This document shows, one piece after another, positions 1 through 8,377 of a stretch of DNA of 64,000 nt (the stretch's first letter is position 1; the number at the start of each line of letters is the position of its first letter). The position numbers and the translations under genes were made by a program. A model generated the notes under the pieces. It was not told the DNA's origin, did no database searches, and was given only the letters and a program-made list of their open reading frames with translations. Origin of the DNA: Paenibacillus sp. V4I3 (lineage in GTDB: Bacteria; Bacillota; Bacilli; Paenibacillales; NBRC-103111); NCBI RefSeq assembly GCF_030817215.1, contig NZ_JAUSZA010000001.1, positions 5,306,501 to 5,370,500 on the forward strand. The letters run 5' to 3'.

Positions 1-1396
1 CACCATCTTTGCCATTGGCATGCAAATCTCCATAGAAAGAGTCTTTCCAGCCTGAGAATGGAAAAAAAGCCATCGGAGCCGGCACGCCAACGTTCACGCC
101 AAGCATTCCCGCTTCCACTCCTTCACGAAATTTCCGCACTGCTTTAGCATTTTCCGTGTAAATGACCGCCGAGTTGCCGAATCGCGATTGATTCACTAGG
201 AGCAGCGCTTCGTCCAAATCCTCAGCACGGAATAGGGATAAGACTGGGCCAAATATTTCCTCTTTAGCGATGGTCATGTTCGGTTTCACATGATCAAATA
301 CCGTAGCCCCAAGGAAAAATCCTTCCGTCGAACGAGCCTCCGCATCTCTTCCATCTAATAGAAGTTCCGCTCCCTCCTCTATCCCTTTGTCAATAAAAGC
401 TTCAATCCTGGTGCGCTGTTCACTTCGAATGAGCGGTGTGAGTGTTACTTCTTCCTTCATCCCATTGCCAAGAACCATATTACGCGCCTCATGATGAAGC
501 CTATTCACGAAATTATCCCCGTCCCCAACAACTACAATAGCCGAGCAAGCCATGCATCTCTCCCCCGCGCTTCCAAAGGACGACATGATAATATTCTCAA
601 TCGTTTTTTCAACATGGGCATCGGGCATGACGATATGATAATTTTTGGCTCCTGCTAGCGCTTGCACACGTTTACCTGCAGAAGAAGCCTTCTCATAGAC
701 ATATTTCGCAACCGGCTGCGAGCCTACGAATGAGATAGCTTTTACGGCGGGCGTCGTTGTCAGCGTATTTACCACATCATGTGAACCATGGACGATATTC
801 AGCACCCCATCAGGGAGCCCAGCTTCTTGAAAAAGTGCGGCTAATTTCATTGCCGTCAGCGGCGTTCGCTCAGAAGGCTTTAACACGAACGTGTTTCCAC
901 AAGCAATGGCTAAGGGAAACATCCAACATGGCACCATCATCGGAAAATTAAAGGGTGTTATCCCTCCAACTACACCGAGCGGCACACGAAATAACTCTGA
1001 ATCCATATCGGCGGATATGTTAGCCAATGTCGAACCCATCATATGGGAAGGCGTTCCTGCTGCAAATTCTACACATTCGATACCACGTAGTACCTCACCT
1101 AACGCTTCTTTATAGCTTTTACCATTCTCAGACGTAATGAGCTCTGCAAGCTCTTGCTCGTGTTCCTGCAATAACTGCCAGTAATGAAATAAGACTCTTG
1201 CTCGTTTGGGCACGGGAGTTCTGCTCCATGATTCGAAAGCCGTTTGTGCCGCTAGGACAGCAGCTTCTACGTCTTCAGAAGAAGAAAGCGGCACTCGAGC
1301 GATGATTTCTCCTGTTGCCGGATTAATCACATCACTCATAGCATCGCTTTCTGAATCGATCCAAACTCCATTTACGAAATTCTGTAAGAGTTTCAT
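1..1396 (-). CDS. mmsA: CoA-acylating methylmalonate/malonate-semialdehyde dehydrogenase, 3' end cut by window
   Basis: Oxidises (methyl)malonate semialdehyde to propionyl- or acetyl-CoA with NAD and CoA, in the cytoplasm. About 465 residues are visible, reading from ATG at 1396 to the window edge, with no stop, so the C-terminus lies outside. The aldehyde dehydrogenase fold is plain: NPATGE near the N-terminus, GGITPFNFPMM in the cofactor domain, and the catalytic cysteine in GSAGERCMA, whose GERCMA form is typical of the CoA-acylating MMSDH family. The gene is divergent from the PucR-type regulator, with a 122-base gap between them. Next to a beta-alanine-forming pathway and an aminotransferase it most likely converts malonate semialdehyde to acetyl-CoA; roles in valine or inositol breakdown are possible alternatives. 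The family call is secure, the substrate is inferred. Confidence 0.93.
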   Translation of the reverse strand, partial: MKLLQNFVNGVWIDSESDAMSDVINPATGEIIARVPLSSSEDVEAAVLAAQTAFESWSRTPVPKRARVLFHYWQLLQEHEQELAELITSENGKSYKEALGEVLRGIECVEFAAGTPSHMMGSTLANISADMDSELFRVPLGVVGGITPFNFPMMVPCWMFPLAIACGNTFVLKPSERTPLTAMKLAALFQEAGLPDGVLNIVHGSHDVVNTLTTTPAVKAISFVGSQPVAKYVYEKASSAGKRVQALAGAKNYHIVMPDAHVEKTIENIIMSSFGSAGERCMACSAIVVVGDGDNFVNRLHHEARNMVLGNGMKEEVTLTPLIRSEQRTRIEAFIDKGIEEGAELLLDGRDAEARSTEGFFLGATVFDHVKPNMTIAKEEIFGPVLSLFRAEDLDEALLLVNQSRFGNSAVIYTENAKAVRKFREGVEAGMLGVNVGVPAPMAFFPFSGWKDSFYGDLHANGKDG

Positions 1397-1518
1397 ATTC
1401 GTTCATCTCCTGGTAGGAAGAATTTTTCCCAAAAGTCTTTGGACACATTGTATAATAGGTGAAATTACTATTCCGCTCTGTTACGTCAACTTTCCTTACA
1501 TGAAGGTGGTGAACTCGC

Positions 1519-3132
1519 TTGGTACAGACACTCTTACAATTAACAGTGAAAGATATTTTGCAGAGACCGCTATTCCGCAAAGCAGAAGCCATCGCAAGTG
1601 AGGAAGCTTTGAAGCGAAAGGTACGTTGGGTACATATCATGGAAGTGACCCAAGTCGGCCATCTTCTCAATGGGAATGAGCTTATTCTAAGCACAGGCAT
1701 TGGTTGGCATGATAACGAGGAGCTTAGTCTCTCCTTTTTACAGCAGTTGATCGACAGCGGTGCTTCAGGATTATGTATTGAGCTCGGTACATATACGAAA
1801 CAGCCGCTTGAACGGATGAAGGAGCTTGCCATCCAAGAGAACTTTCCACTTATCTTTTTCCACGAGGAAGTTCGATATATTGACATTACGCAGGATTTAC
1901 ATGCCTATTTCATCCATCAGCATCATAAAATGGTGTCAGACCTGGAATCCCTCTCCACCCAGTTAAATCAGTTACTCCTCTCGGGGAAAGGACTGCAATC
2001 TCTCTTAAAGCTGCTGCATCAAACGACACACTCACAAGTCGCCTTCTTTCCCTTCGGTGCTGAGGCGCAGTTCGTCCCTACCATGCCGAAAGCGAAGGCC
2101 GATGTCTTTTATGAGAAATGGATTTATGGTGAGATCTTTCAACTGCCTAAGGCTAAAAGCAAACTGGCCCATCGCCCTATTTTAGCCTTAGAACATTTGT
2201 TCGCAGACTTACTTTTATACGCCGATCAAGAACTTAGTGAATTTCAGATCCTTGCCTTAGACAGGTTCGCAACGGCCATTGCACAAGAAATGATGCGAAC
2301 GAAATATATGGAAGAGAAAACGCGGTACAAACAGAATCTCTGGGTCACAGATTGGCTAAACGGCAAACATACAGGGCAAGAAATTCGCGATTATATGCTC
2401 TCCATCAAACCCTCCATGAAGCTGGGCCAAACCATCGTCTGTCTATTTGACATCGTCTCATCAGCCGAATCGTCCAAGGACTATGAAGATCTGCTCTTAC
2501 AGAAGCAGATGATCGCCCGCGCCCTCTTCGAAGGTGAAGGTTTCTATCTCATACCGACCGTCGTACATGGTCAAATCGTGTTCATCCTACTTGACCAATT
2601 GCCCGCTATGCCTTGCAAAGAACGAATCTCCAGAGCCATACAAAGACTTCAAAAATCAGAAGCTAATCAAGAAACAATCTTGTTCTCCCCTATGTTCGGC
2701 ATCGGGAAAACATTAAGTGATCCGTCTCGCGTTAAGGAAAGCTATGTGACCGCCCAAGAAACGATTGAGATTCAGAAAGATACCCGTTTGTTTGCAAGTC
2801 CTTTTTATCATGATCAGCATGTTAACAAAGTGATTCTAAAAATGAAACAAACAGGTTTACTGGAGTCATTTATCGATGAATACATCGGGAAATTAATTCA
2901 TTATGATCGAGAGAAAAATGGACAGCTCTTGAAGACATTGAAAGTTTATTTAGCGCTATGCGGATCCAAACAGGATACTGCCAAGGAGTTATTTATCGTC
3001 CGACAAACCCTGTACCACCGTCTGGACAAAATAGCAGCGCTGCTTGGCGACGATTACATGCATCCACACAAGAGGATTGCCATCGAACTCGCCCTACACG
3101 GCTACGAATACATAAATGGCGCTATCGTTTAA
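1519..3132 (+). CDS. PucR family transcriptional regulator
   Basis: A 537-residue cytoplasmic regulator with the PucR layout: an N-terminal ligand-sensing PucR domain (about residues 8-125), a long middle region, and a C-terminal HTH_30 domain (about 465-530) containing GSKQDTAKELFIVRQTLYHR. Its length is close to Bacillus subtilis PucR, which controls purine catabolism. The start is a TTG at 1519 preceded by the Shine-Dalgarno-like AAGGTGGTGA; no better ATG lies in frame. It sits between the divergent dehydrogenase gene and the convergent pyrimidine operon, so control of both is the natural inference, with a pathway intermediate as a possible effector. Its stop overlaps the stop of the convergent 71-codon gene by four bases. 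Confidence 0.88.
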   Translation: MVQTLLQLTVKDILQRPLFRKAEAIASEEALKRKVRWVHIMEVTQVGHLLNGNELILSTGIGWHDNEELSLSFLQQLIDSGASGLCIELGTYTKQPLERMKELAIQENFPLIFFHEEVRYIDITQDLHAYFIHQHHKMVSDLESLSTQLNQLLLSGKGLQSLLKLLHQTTHSQVAFFPFGAEAQFVPTMPKAKADVFYEKWIYGEIFQLPKAKSKLAHRPILALEHLFADLLLYADQELSEFQILALDRFATAIAQEMMRTKYMEEKTRYKQNLWVTDWLNGKHTGQEIRDYMLSIKPSMKLGQTIVCLFDIVSSAESSKDYEDLLLQKQMIARALFEGEGFYLIPTVVHGQIVFILLDQLPAMPCKERISRAIQRLQKSEANQETILFSPMFGIGKTLSDPSRVKESYVTAQETIEIQKDTRLFASPFYHDQHVNKVILKMKQTGLLESFIDEYIGKLIHYDREKNGQLLKTLKVYLALCGSKQDTAKELFIVRQTLYHRLDKIAALLGDDYMHPHKRIAIELALHGYEYINGAIV

Positions 3133-3344
3133 GCCTGCGATTGTCCTTGAGCAAGGAGTAAAGAGACATAATACTTTCTAGCATTCGCCGTCGTTAGATG
3201 CAGATTCGCCGTTTCACCGCCGGGATGTTCGAGATCGAGCCACGCTCCCTCCAGATCTTCCTTCACCCCGACGATTTTGAACTTCTGAGCCACGAAGTCA
3301 TCCAATTTCTGCTTTTCTAGCTTAAATTGTGCAAACTCAGACAT
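3129..3344 (-). CDS. 71-residue protein of unknown function, last gene of pyrimidine operon
   Basis: I do not recognise a family. The protein is 71 residues, charged, without signal peptide, membrane segment or cysteine. It starts with Lys/Gln-rich helix-like sequence (KLEKQKLDDFVAQK) and ends with LHLTTANARKYYVSLLLAQG. Its ATG lies inside the end of the dihydropyrimidinase gene (8-base overlap, ATGTCTGA), which suggests translational coupling, and its stop overlaps the regulator stop on the other strand by four bases. The coupling and the compact position argue that it is real and functions with the pathway, perhaps as an enzyme partner. That role is a guess from context only. Confidence 0.6.
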   Translation of the reverse strand: MSEFAQFKLEKQKLDDFVAQKFKIVGVKEDLEGAWLDLEHPGGETANLHLTTANARKYYVSLLLAQGQSQA

Positions 3345-4779
3345 GTGTGGCTCCCCCTTTGATAGCTTCTTCTTTCTTCGATTTTACAACGCCTGAAGCT
3401 GCATGGTACGCGTCTCGTTTCACGAATTGCCCGGCACCTGCTGTGCCAACGAATTGTTTATTCCGGATGACGTATTCGCCTCGAGACAGTACAGTAACAG
3501 GCTCCCCAGAGATCACGAAGCCTTCAAATGGATTGTAATCCACATTCATATGGTGGGTTTCAGCTGAGATCGTCCGTGTAACGCTCGGATCAAAGATGAC
3601 AATATCCGCATCGCATCCTACAGCGATGGTCCCCTTTTTCGGAAATAAGCCAAAAAGCTTCGCAATTCGCGTAGACACGATATCTACGAACTGATTCAGC
3701 GTGATGCGGCCCTTCACTACACCTTCTGAATATAGGATGGAGAATCGATCTTCAATGCAGGGTCCTCCATTCGGGATTTTGCTAAAATCACCTAGCCCCA
3801 AGTCTTTTTGCCCGTTAAAGTTAAATGAGCAGTGATCAGACCCGAGGGTCTGGAGCTGTCCATTTTTCAAAGCGGTCCACAGAGCCTCTTGGTGATACCG
3901 CGGTCGCAGCGGAGGCGACCATACGTATTTCGCCCCTTCGAAATTCGGCTTTTCCAAATAGGTCTGATCCAGCATCAAATACTGCGGGCATGTTTCCCCC
4001 CATATATCAACGCCTTGATTCCGTGCTTCGGCAATCTGCTGAACGGCTTCTTCGCACGTCACATGAACTACATAGAGCTGAGAACCAGCCAATGCAGTAA
4101 GCTTAGCCGCACGCCCAGTCGCTTCTCCTTCAATTAATGATGGACGCGTTAGTGCATGGTAAATCGGATCCGTATTCCCCGCTTCCAACGCTTCTTTAAT
4201 CAAATATTCGATCACATCGCCATTCTCTGCGTGTACCATGACTAGAGCTCCGTGTCGCTTTGCCTCGAGCAATGTCCGATACAGCGTGCCGTCGTCGGCT
4301 TGGAACACATTTTTATAAGCCATAAACACTTTGAGTGAGGTGATCCCCTCTTCGTGAATCATTTTCGGCAGCTCTGCCAGCACCTCATCGTTGATTTCCG
4401 CAATCATTAAATGAAATCCATAGTCGATGACGGATTTGCCTGCGGCTTTTTGATGCCAAGTTTGAACAGACTGACTCAGCGGTCTTCCTTTGTTCGTTAA
4501 ACAAAAATCAATGATCGTTGTCGTTCCACCGAAAGCAGCCGCTTTAGTACCTGTTTCGAAATCATCGGCTGTAACCGTGCCGCCAAAAGGCATGTCAAGA
4601 TGAGTATGCGGATCAATACCGCCTGGGAACACATAATGACCTGCGGCATCCACAATTTCTGCCCCTTCCTTGGAGAGGTTCAGACCTATTTGCGTAATGA
4701 TCCCGTTCTCGATAAGGACGTCTGCCTGATATTGGTCAACAGCCGTCACGACTGTTCCGTTCTTAATGAGCTTGGACAT
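3337..4779 (-). CDS. hydA: Dihydropyrimidinase (D-hydantoinase)
   Basis: Zinc amidohydrolase of 480 residues that opens dihydrouracil or dihydrothymine to the N-carbamoyl-beta-amino acid. Family landmarks are visible: HTH in GGIDPHTHLDMPFGG (His58, His60), the Lys to be carboxylated in SLKVFMAYK (Lys150), HAENGD (His183), VVHVTCEEA (His239) and the catalytic Asp in GSDHCSFN (Asp315). The length is normal for the family. The gene lies three bases after preA, with its ribosome site (AAGGAGG) inside the preA end, and overlaps the following 71-codon gene. The setting between PreTA and two carbamoyl-beta-alanine hydrolases fixes a pyrimidine rather than a generic hydantoin role with good confidence. 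Confidence 0.95.
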   Translation of the reverse strand: MSKLIKNGTVVTAVDQYQADVLIENGIITQIGLNLSKEGAEIVDAAGHYVFPGGIDPHTHLDMPFGGTVTADDFETGTKAAAFGGTTTIIDFCLTNKGRPLSQSVQTWHQKAAGKSVIDYGFHLMIAEINDEVLAELPKMIHEEGITSLKVFMAYKNVFQADDGTLYRTLLEAKRHGALVMVHAENGDVIEYLIKEALEAGNTDPIYHALTRPSLIEGEATGRAAKLTALAGSQLYVVHVTCEEAVQQIAEARNQGVDIWGETCPQYLMLDQTYLEKPNFEGAKYVWSPPLRPRYHQEALWTALKNGQLQTLGSDHCSFNFNGQKDLGLGDFSKIPNGGPCIEDRFSILYSEGVVKGRITLNQFVDIVSTRIAKLFGLFPKKGTIAVGCDADIVIFDPSVTRTISAETHHMNVDYNPFEGFVISGEPVTVLSRGEYVIRNKQFVGTAGAGQFVKRDAYHAASGVVKSKKEEAIKGGATHV

Positions 4780-4782
4780 GGG

Positions 4783-6078
4783 TTACACAGCCTCCTTCTT
4801 GGTGGTGTCTTTGCCTTCCGACAGCTTGGCGACAGCCTCCTGCCTTTCGTTCCACGTCATTGGCGCATCTGTACCTGATACCTCAATCATAGAAATGGCG
4901 CCTTCAACGGGACAAACAATCGCACATAAGTTACATCCCACACAATCTTCTTCGCGTACTTGCAAATAGGACTGCCCCTGGTCACCGGTCAACATATCAA
5001 TGCATTGATGAGACGTATCCTCGCAAGCAATATGGCATTTGTTGCAGTTGATACAGGTATCCGTGTCAATTCGTGCCACGACCGCATAGTTCAAATCCAA
5101 GTTCCCCCAATCGGAGTAGCGCGGAACGGATTTCCCAATCAATTCGGTGACGCTGGCGAGACCTTTTTCATCCAAATAGTTATTCAAACCATCGATCATA
5201 TCCTCCACAATGCGGAAACCATGGTGCATCGCCGCCGTACACACTTGAACACCTGTCGCGCCCATCAGCATGAACTCAACGGCATCTCGCCAATTGGAAA
5301 TACCGCCAATACCAGAAATAGGTACGCCAACCTCTGGGTTTCGCGCACAATCAGCAACCATATGGAGGGCAATTGGTTTAACTGCCGGTCCGCAATATCC
5401 GCCATGAGAGCCCTTGCCCCCGACATGAGGAATCGTGTTCCACGAATCGATATCCACGCCAGCTAATGAGTTGATCGTATTGATCAACGAAATCGCATCC
5501 GCTCCGCCTCGAACCGCCGCCTTAGCGGTGCTCGTAATATCGGTGATGTTCGGCGTCAGCTTCACGATGACCGGCGTCGTCGCTGCTTCCTTCACCCACA
5601 TCGTCTGCGCCTCCACGAGATCCGGCTGCTGCCCCGAAGCAGCACCCATGCCGCGTTCAGCCATGCCGTGCGGGCAGCCGAAGTTCAGCTCCAAGCCGTC
5701 TACTCCGACAGCTTCGACTTTTTTCACGATCTCATGCCACTTCTCCCGGTTCGGCTCTACCATCAGGGAAACGACAATCGCATGATTCGGAAAACGCTTC
5801 TTCGTCTCATAAATCTCTTTGAGATTGACCTCGAGCGGCCGGTCTGTGATAAGTTCAATATTATTGAAGCCTGCAACGCGTTGTCCGTTAAAATGAATGG
5901 CCGCAAAGCGCGAAGAGGTATTAATAATAGGATCGCCAAGTGTTTTCCAAACCGCTCCACCCCAACCCGCTTCGAAAGCACGCTGAACTTGATAGCCCGT
6001 GTTGGTCGGTGGCGCCGATGCTAACCAGAACGGATTAGGTGACGCTATACCTGCTAGATTTATGCGTAAATCAGCCAT
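4783..6078 (-). CDS. preA: NAD-dependent dihydropyrimidine dehydrogenase, PreA subunit
   Basis: Catalytic subunit of the PreTA complex, which reduces uracil and thymine to the dihydro forms. The 431-residue protein has an FMN TIM barrel related to dihydroorotate dehydrogenase (LNFGCPHGM with the active-site region, GIGGISNWRDAVEFM in the phosphate-binding end), followed by a C-terminal two-cluster ferredoxin domain (CINCNKCHIACE near residue 337 and CVGCNLCAIVCP near 376). I chose ATG at 6078 rather than the upstream 6099 because GGGAGGG lies at proper distance before 6078. It follows preT by 32 bases and precedes hydA by three, so the three are surely co-transcribed. Confidence 0.95.
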   Translation of the reverse strand: MADLRINLAGIASPNPFWLASAPPTNTGYQVQRAFEAGWGGAVWKTLGDPIINTSSRFAAIHFNGQRVAGFNNIELITDRPLEVNLKEIYETKKRFPNHAIVVSLMVEPNREKWHEIVKKVEAVGVDGLELNFGCPHGMAERGMGAASGQQPDLVEAQTMWVKEAATTPVIVKLTPNITDITSTAKAAVRGGADAISLINTINSLAGVDIDSWNTIPHVGGKGSHGGYCGPAVKPIALHMVADCARNPEVGVPISGIGGISNWRDAVEFMLMGATGVQVCTAAMHHGFRIVEDMIDGLNNYLDEKGLASVTELIGKSVPRYSDWGNLDLNYAVVARIDTDTCINCNKCHIACEDTSHQCIDMLTGDQGQSYLQVREEDCVGCNLCAIVCPVEGAISMIEVSGTDAPMTWNERQEAVAKLSEGKDTTKKEAV

Positions 6079-6110
6079 GTTGAATCCCTCCCGATCCATT
6101 TAGATAGTCA

Positions 6111-7475
6111 TTAAGCCGATGCATGTTCCCTTTTCACCAGTTGATTATAAATAGCGTAGGCCGTTTGTTTGCCCTGCTGAGCCGCCGACACAACCATCGC
6201 TTCTCCCTGTCCTTCTCCGAAAATGACGTCGCCCGCTGCATACACCTTGGGATTGGACGTTTGACCTGTTGACGGATCAACCGTAACGGTTCCTCGCATA
6301 TGTGCAAGTTCGAATTGATCAATGAGCGAAACATGCTTCGTCTGACCAATCGCCTTAATAACAGCATCCACCTCAATGATGAATTCTGAGCCTTCAATGG
6401 GAACCGGACGTTTGCGCCCCGCTTCCACATCCACAAGCTCCATCCGCAAGCATTCTAATGCCACAACATTTCCATTCATATCCCCGATGATCCGTTTTGG
6501 AGCAGTGAGCCACTGAAATGCAACGCCATCCTGCTTAGCGAAATCATATTCGAAATCATACGCCGTCATCTCTTCCTGCGTACGCCGATACACAATTTGT
6601 ACCTTTTCAGCTCCTAGCCTCACTGAGCACGTGGCCGCATCAATGGCTGTATTCCCCGCTCCAATGACCGCTATCCGTTTCCCAATGAGGGTTGTATCCA
6701 ACTCCTGTTCCATCTTCGTAGATTCAACAAAATCAATGGCATCGTACACGCCCGTCAAGGCTTCGCCTTCAATACCCAGCATCGGAACCTTCGACATGCC
6801 CACAGCCAGAACTACGGCATCATAATCGCTGACCAGCCCGGTCGCACTAACATCTATGCCAACTCGCGTGCTCATGCGGAATTCCACACCTAACTGTCTA
6901 ACCTGCTCGACTTCCCATAGCGAAATCTCTTGGGGCAGCCGAAACGATACGATCCCGTAGGTATCTAACCCTCCGGCCTGCTCCTTCGCCTCAAACACAG
7001 TGACCTTGAAGCCGAAGCGGGCAAGCTCCCGAGCTGCCGATAAACCAGCAGGCCCGCCACCAATCACAGCAACCGACTTCCCATTACTTGCCCCGGCCTT
7101 GAATAAAATTTGTTCATTCTTGATAGCCCAGTCTGTGGCATAGCGTTGTAAGTTACCAATCAGGATAGGCTTGGACGAATGATTGAGTACACAAGCCCCT
7201 TCACAAAGCTCCTCTGTGGGACACACCCTTGAACAAGAGGCCCCTACCGGATTCGCTTCCATGATCGTACGTGCGGAGCCTTTGAGATTGCCGGAAGCAA
7301 TCTTTTTGATAAAAGAAGGAATATCAATACCTGTTGGACAGGCACGAATGCAAGGAGCATCATAACAAAATAAACAGCGGTTCGATTCCTCGATCGCCTC
7401 TTTCGGCTTCATGCCAGATTTGACCTCGGCGAAATTGCGTTTCAAATCCGTTAAGGAAATAAATGTTGAACTCAT
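6111..7475 (-). CDS. preT: NAD-dependent dihydropyrimidine dehydrogenase, PreT subunit
   Basis: Electron-input partner of PreA, carrying FAD and Fe-S clusters. The 454-residue protein has an N-terminal cysteine-rich domain as in glutamate synthase small subunits (CLFCYDAPCIRACPTGID, then CSRVCPTEELCEGAC), an FAD Rossmann motif (VIGGGPAGLSAARE) and an NAD(P) Rossmann motif (VIGAGNTAIDAAT). An in-frame GTG at 7493 lies inside the very strong ribosome site GGGAGGGGGAG, so ATG at 7475 is taken as the start. It stands directly before preA in the operon, as in Escherichia coli preTA. The call rests on the domain content and this pairing. Confidence 0.94.
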   Translation of the reverse strand: MSSTFISLTDLKRNFAEVKSGMKPKEAIEESNRCLFCYDAPCIRACPTGIDIPSFIKKIASGNLKGSARTIMEANPVGASCSRVCPTEELCEGACVLNHSSKPILIGNLQRYATDWAIKNEQILFKAGASNGKSVAVIGGGPAGLSAARELARFGFKVTVFEAKEQAGGLDTYGIVSFRLPQEISLWEVEQVRQLGVEFRMSTRVGIDVSATGLVSDYDAVVLAVGMSKVPMLGIEGEALTGVYDAIDFVESTKMEQELDTTLIGKRIAVIGAGNTAIDAATCSVRLGAEKVQIVYRRTQEEMTAYDFEYDFAKQDGVAFQWLTAPKRIIGDMNGNVVALECLRMELVDVEAGRKRPVPIEGSEFIIEVDAVIKAIGQTKHVSLIDQFELAHMRGTVTVDPSTGQTSNPKVYAAGDVIFGEGQGEAMVVSAAQQGKQTAYAIYNQLVKREHASA

Positions 7476-7495
7476 CTTCACTCCCCCTCCCACGC

Positions 7496-8377
7496 TTATA
7501 AGCTAACAATTTGATCATAGGTTTCAGGCCTGCGATCCCGATAAAATTGCCAAACATTGCGGACTTCACGGATTAACTCTTTGTCCATTTCACCGATGAC
7601 CACTTCATCTTGATCCCGACTTCCGATGGAAACGATCGAACCACGCGGATCCACTAAGTAAGATTGACCATAGAATTCTCCCATGTTCCACGGAGCTTCG
7701 AGACCAACACGATTAATAGCACCGACATAATACCCATTGGCCACGGCGTGAGCTGGCTGTTCGAGCTTCCAAAGATACTCGGATGTCCCCGCTACTGTAG
7801 CGGAAGGATTGAACACGATCTCCGCTCCGCCGAGTCCGAGAGCCCTTGCTCCTTCTGGGAAGTGGCGATCGTAACAAATGTAAACCCCAACTTTAGCAAA
7901 CGCTGTATCGAACACGGGGTAGCCCAGATTACCAGGTTTAAAATAATACTTCTCCCAGAACCCGCAAGAACCGCCGCCTGCCGCCACGTGTGGAATGTGA
8001 TGCTTGCGGTATTTGCCCAAATAGGCACCATCAGCATCAATCACAGCAGCGGTATTGTAGTAGGATGCGATGCCTTCTCTCTCATAAATAGGGAGAATGA
8101 TGACAACACCAAGCTCCTTCGCCAATTCCTGAAAAAGAATTGTCGTTGGCCCCTTCGGTATTTCCTCTGCGGCATCATACCACCTTGTTGTTTGCTCTGA
8201 GCAGAAGTAAGGGCCGTAGAAAATCTCTTGCAATGAAATGATTTGCGCGCCCTGCAGCGCCGCTTTACGAACCAACGCGATATGTTTTTGTATCGCTGCT
8301 TCTTTGTGCTTGGCCACAGCCTCATCCCCATGCACATCATGCGATGCTTGAATGAGGCCAATTTTCACTTTGCTCAT
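7496..8377 (-). CDS. Beta-ureidopropionase, nitrilase superfamily
   Basis: Carbon-nitrogen hydrolase of 293 residues, the expected length for N-carbamoyl-beta-alanine amidohydrolase, which releases beta-alanine, CO2 and ammonia. The nitrilase Glu-Lys-Cys triad is visible: Glu51 in SLQEIFYGPYFC, Lys125 in YRKHHIPH, and Cys168 in VGVYICYDRHFPEGAR. It starts within the stop of the M20 hydrolase gene (ATGA overlap) and lies 20 bases before preT. In this operon the substrate is most likely N-carbamoyl-beta-alanine or its methyl form. Putrescine-pathway amidases look similar, but the surrounding genes favour the pyrimidine role. Confidence 0.88.
   Translation of the reverse strand: MSKVKIGLIQASHDVHGDEAVAKHKEAAIQKHIALVRKAALQGAQIISLQEIFYGPYFCSEQTTRWYDAAEEIPKGPTTILFQELAKELGVVIILPIYEREGIASYYNTAAVIDADGAYLGKYRKHHIPHVAAGGGSCGFWEKYYFKPGNLGYPVFDTAFAKVGVYICYDRHFPEGARALGLGGAEIVFNPSATVAGTSEYLWKLEQPAHAVANGYYVGAINRVGLEAPWNMGEFYGQSYLVDPRGSIVSIGSRDQDEVVIGEMDKELIREVRNVWQFYRDRRPETYDQIVSL

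Noticed and set aside
757..1601. Plus-strand open frames over the first 1.4 kb
   Set aside because: They are shadows of the minus-strand semialdehyde dehydrogenase, whose frame is intact with full family motifs.
4960..6024. Long plus-strand open frames opposite preA
   Set aside because: Translations are low in family character and the minus strand carries complete preA.
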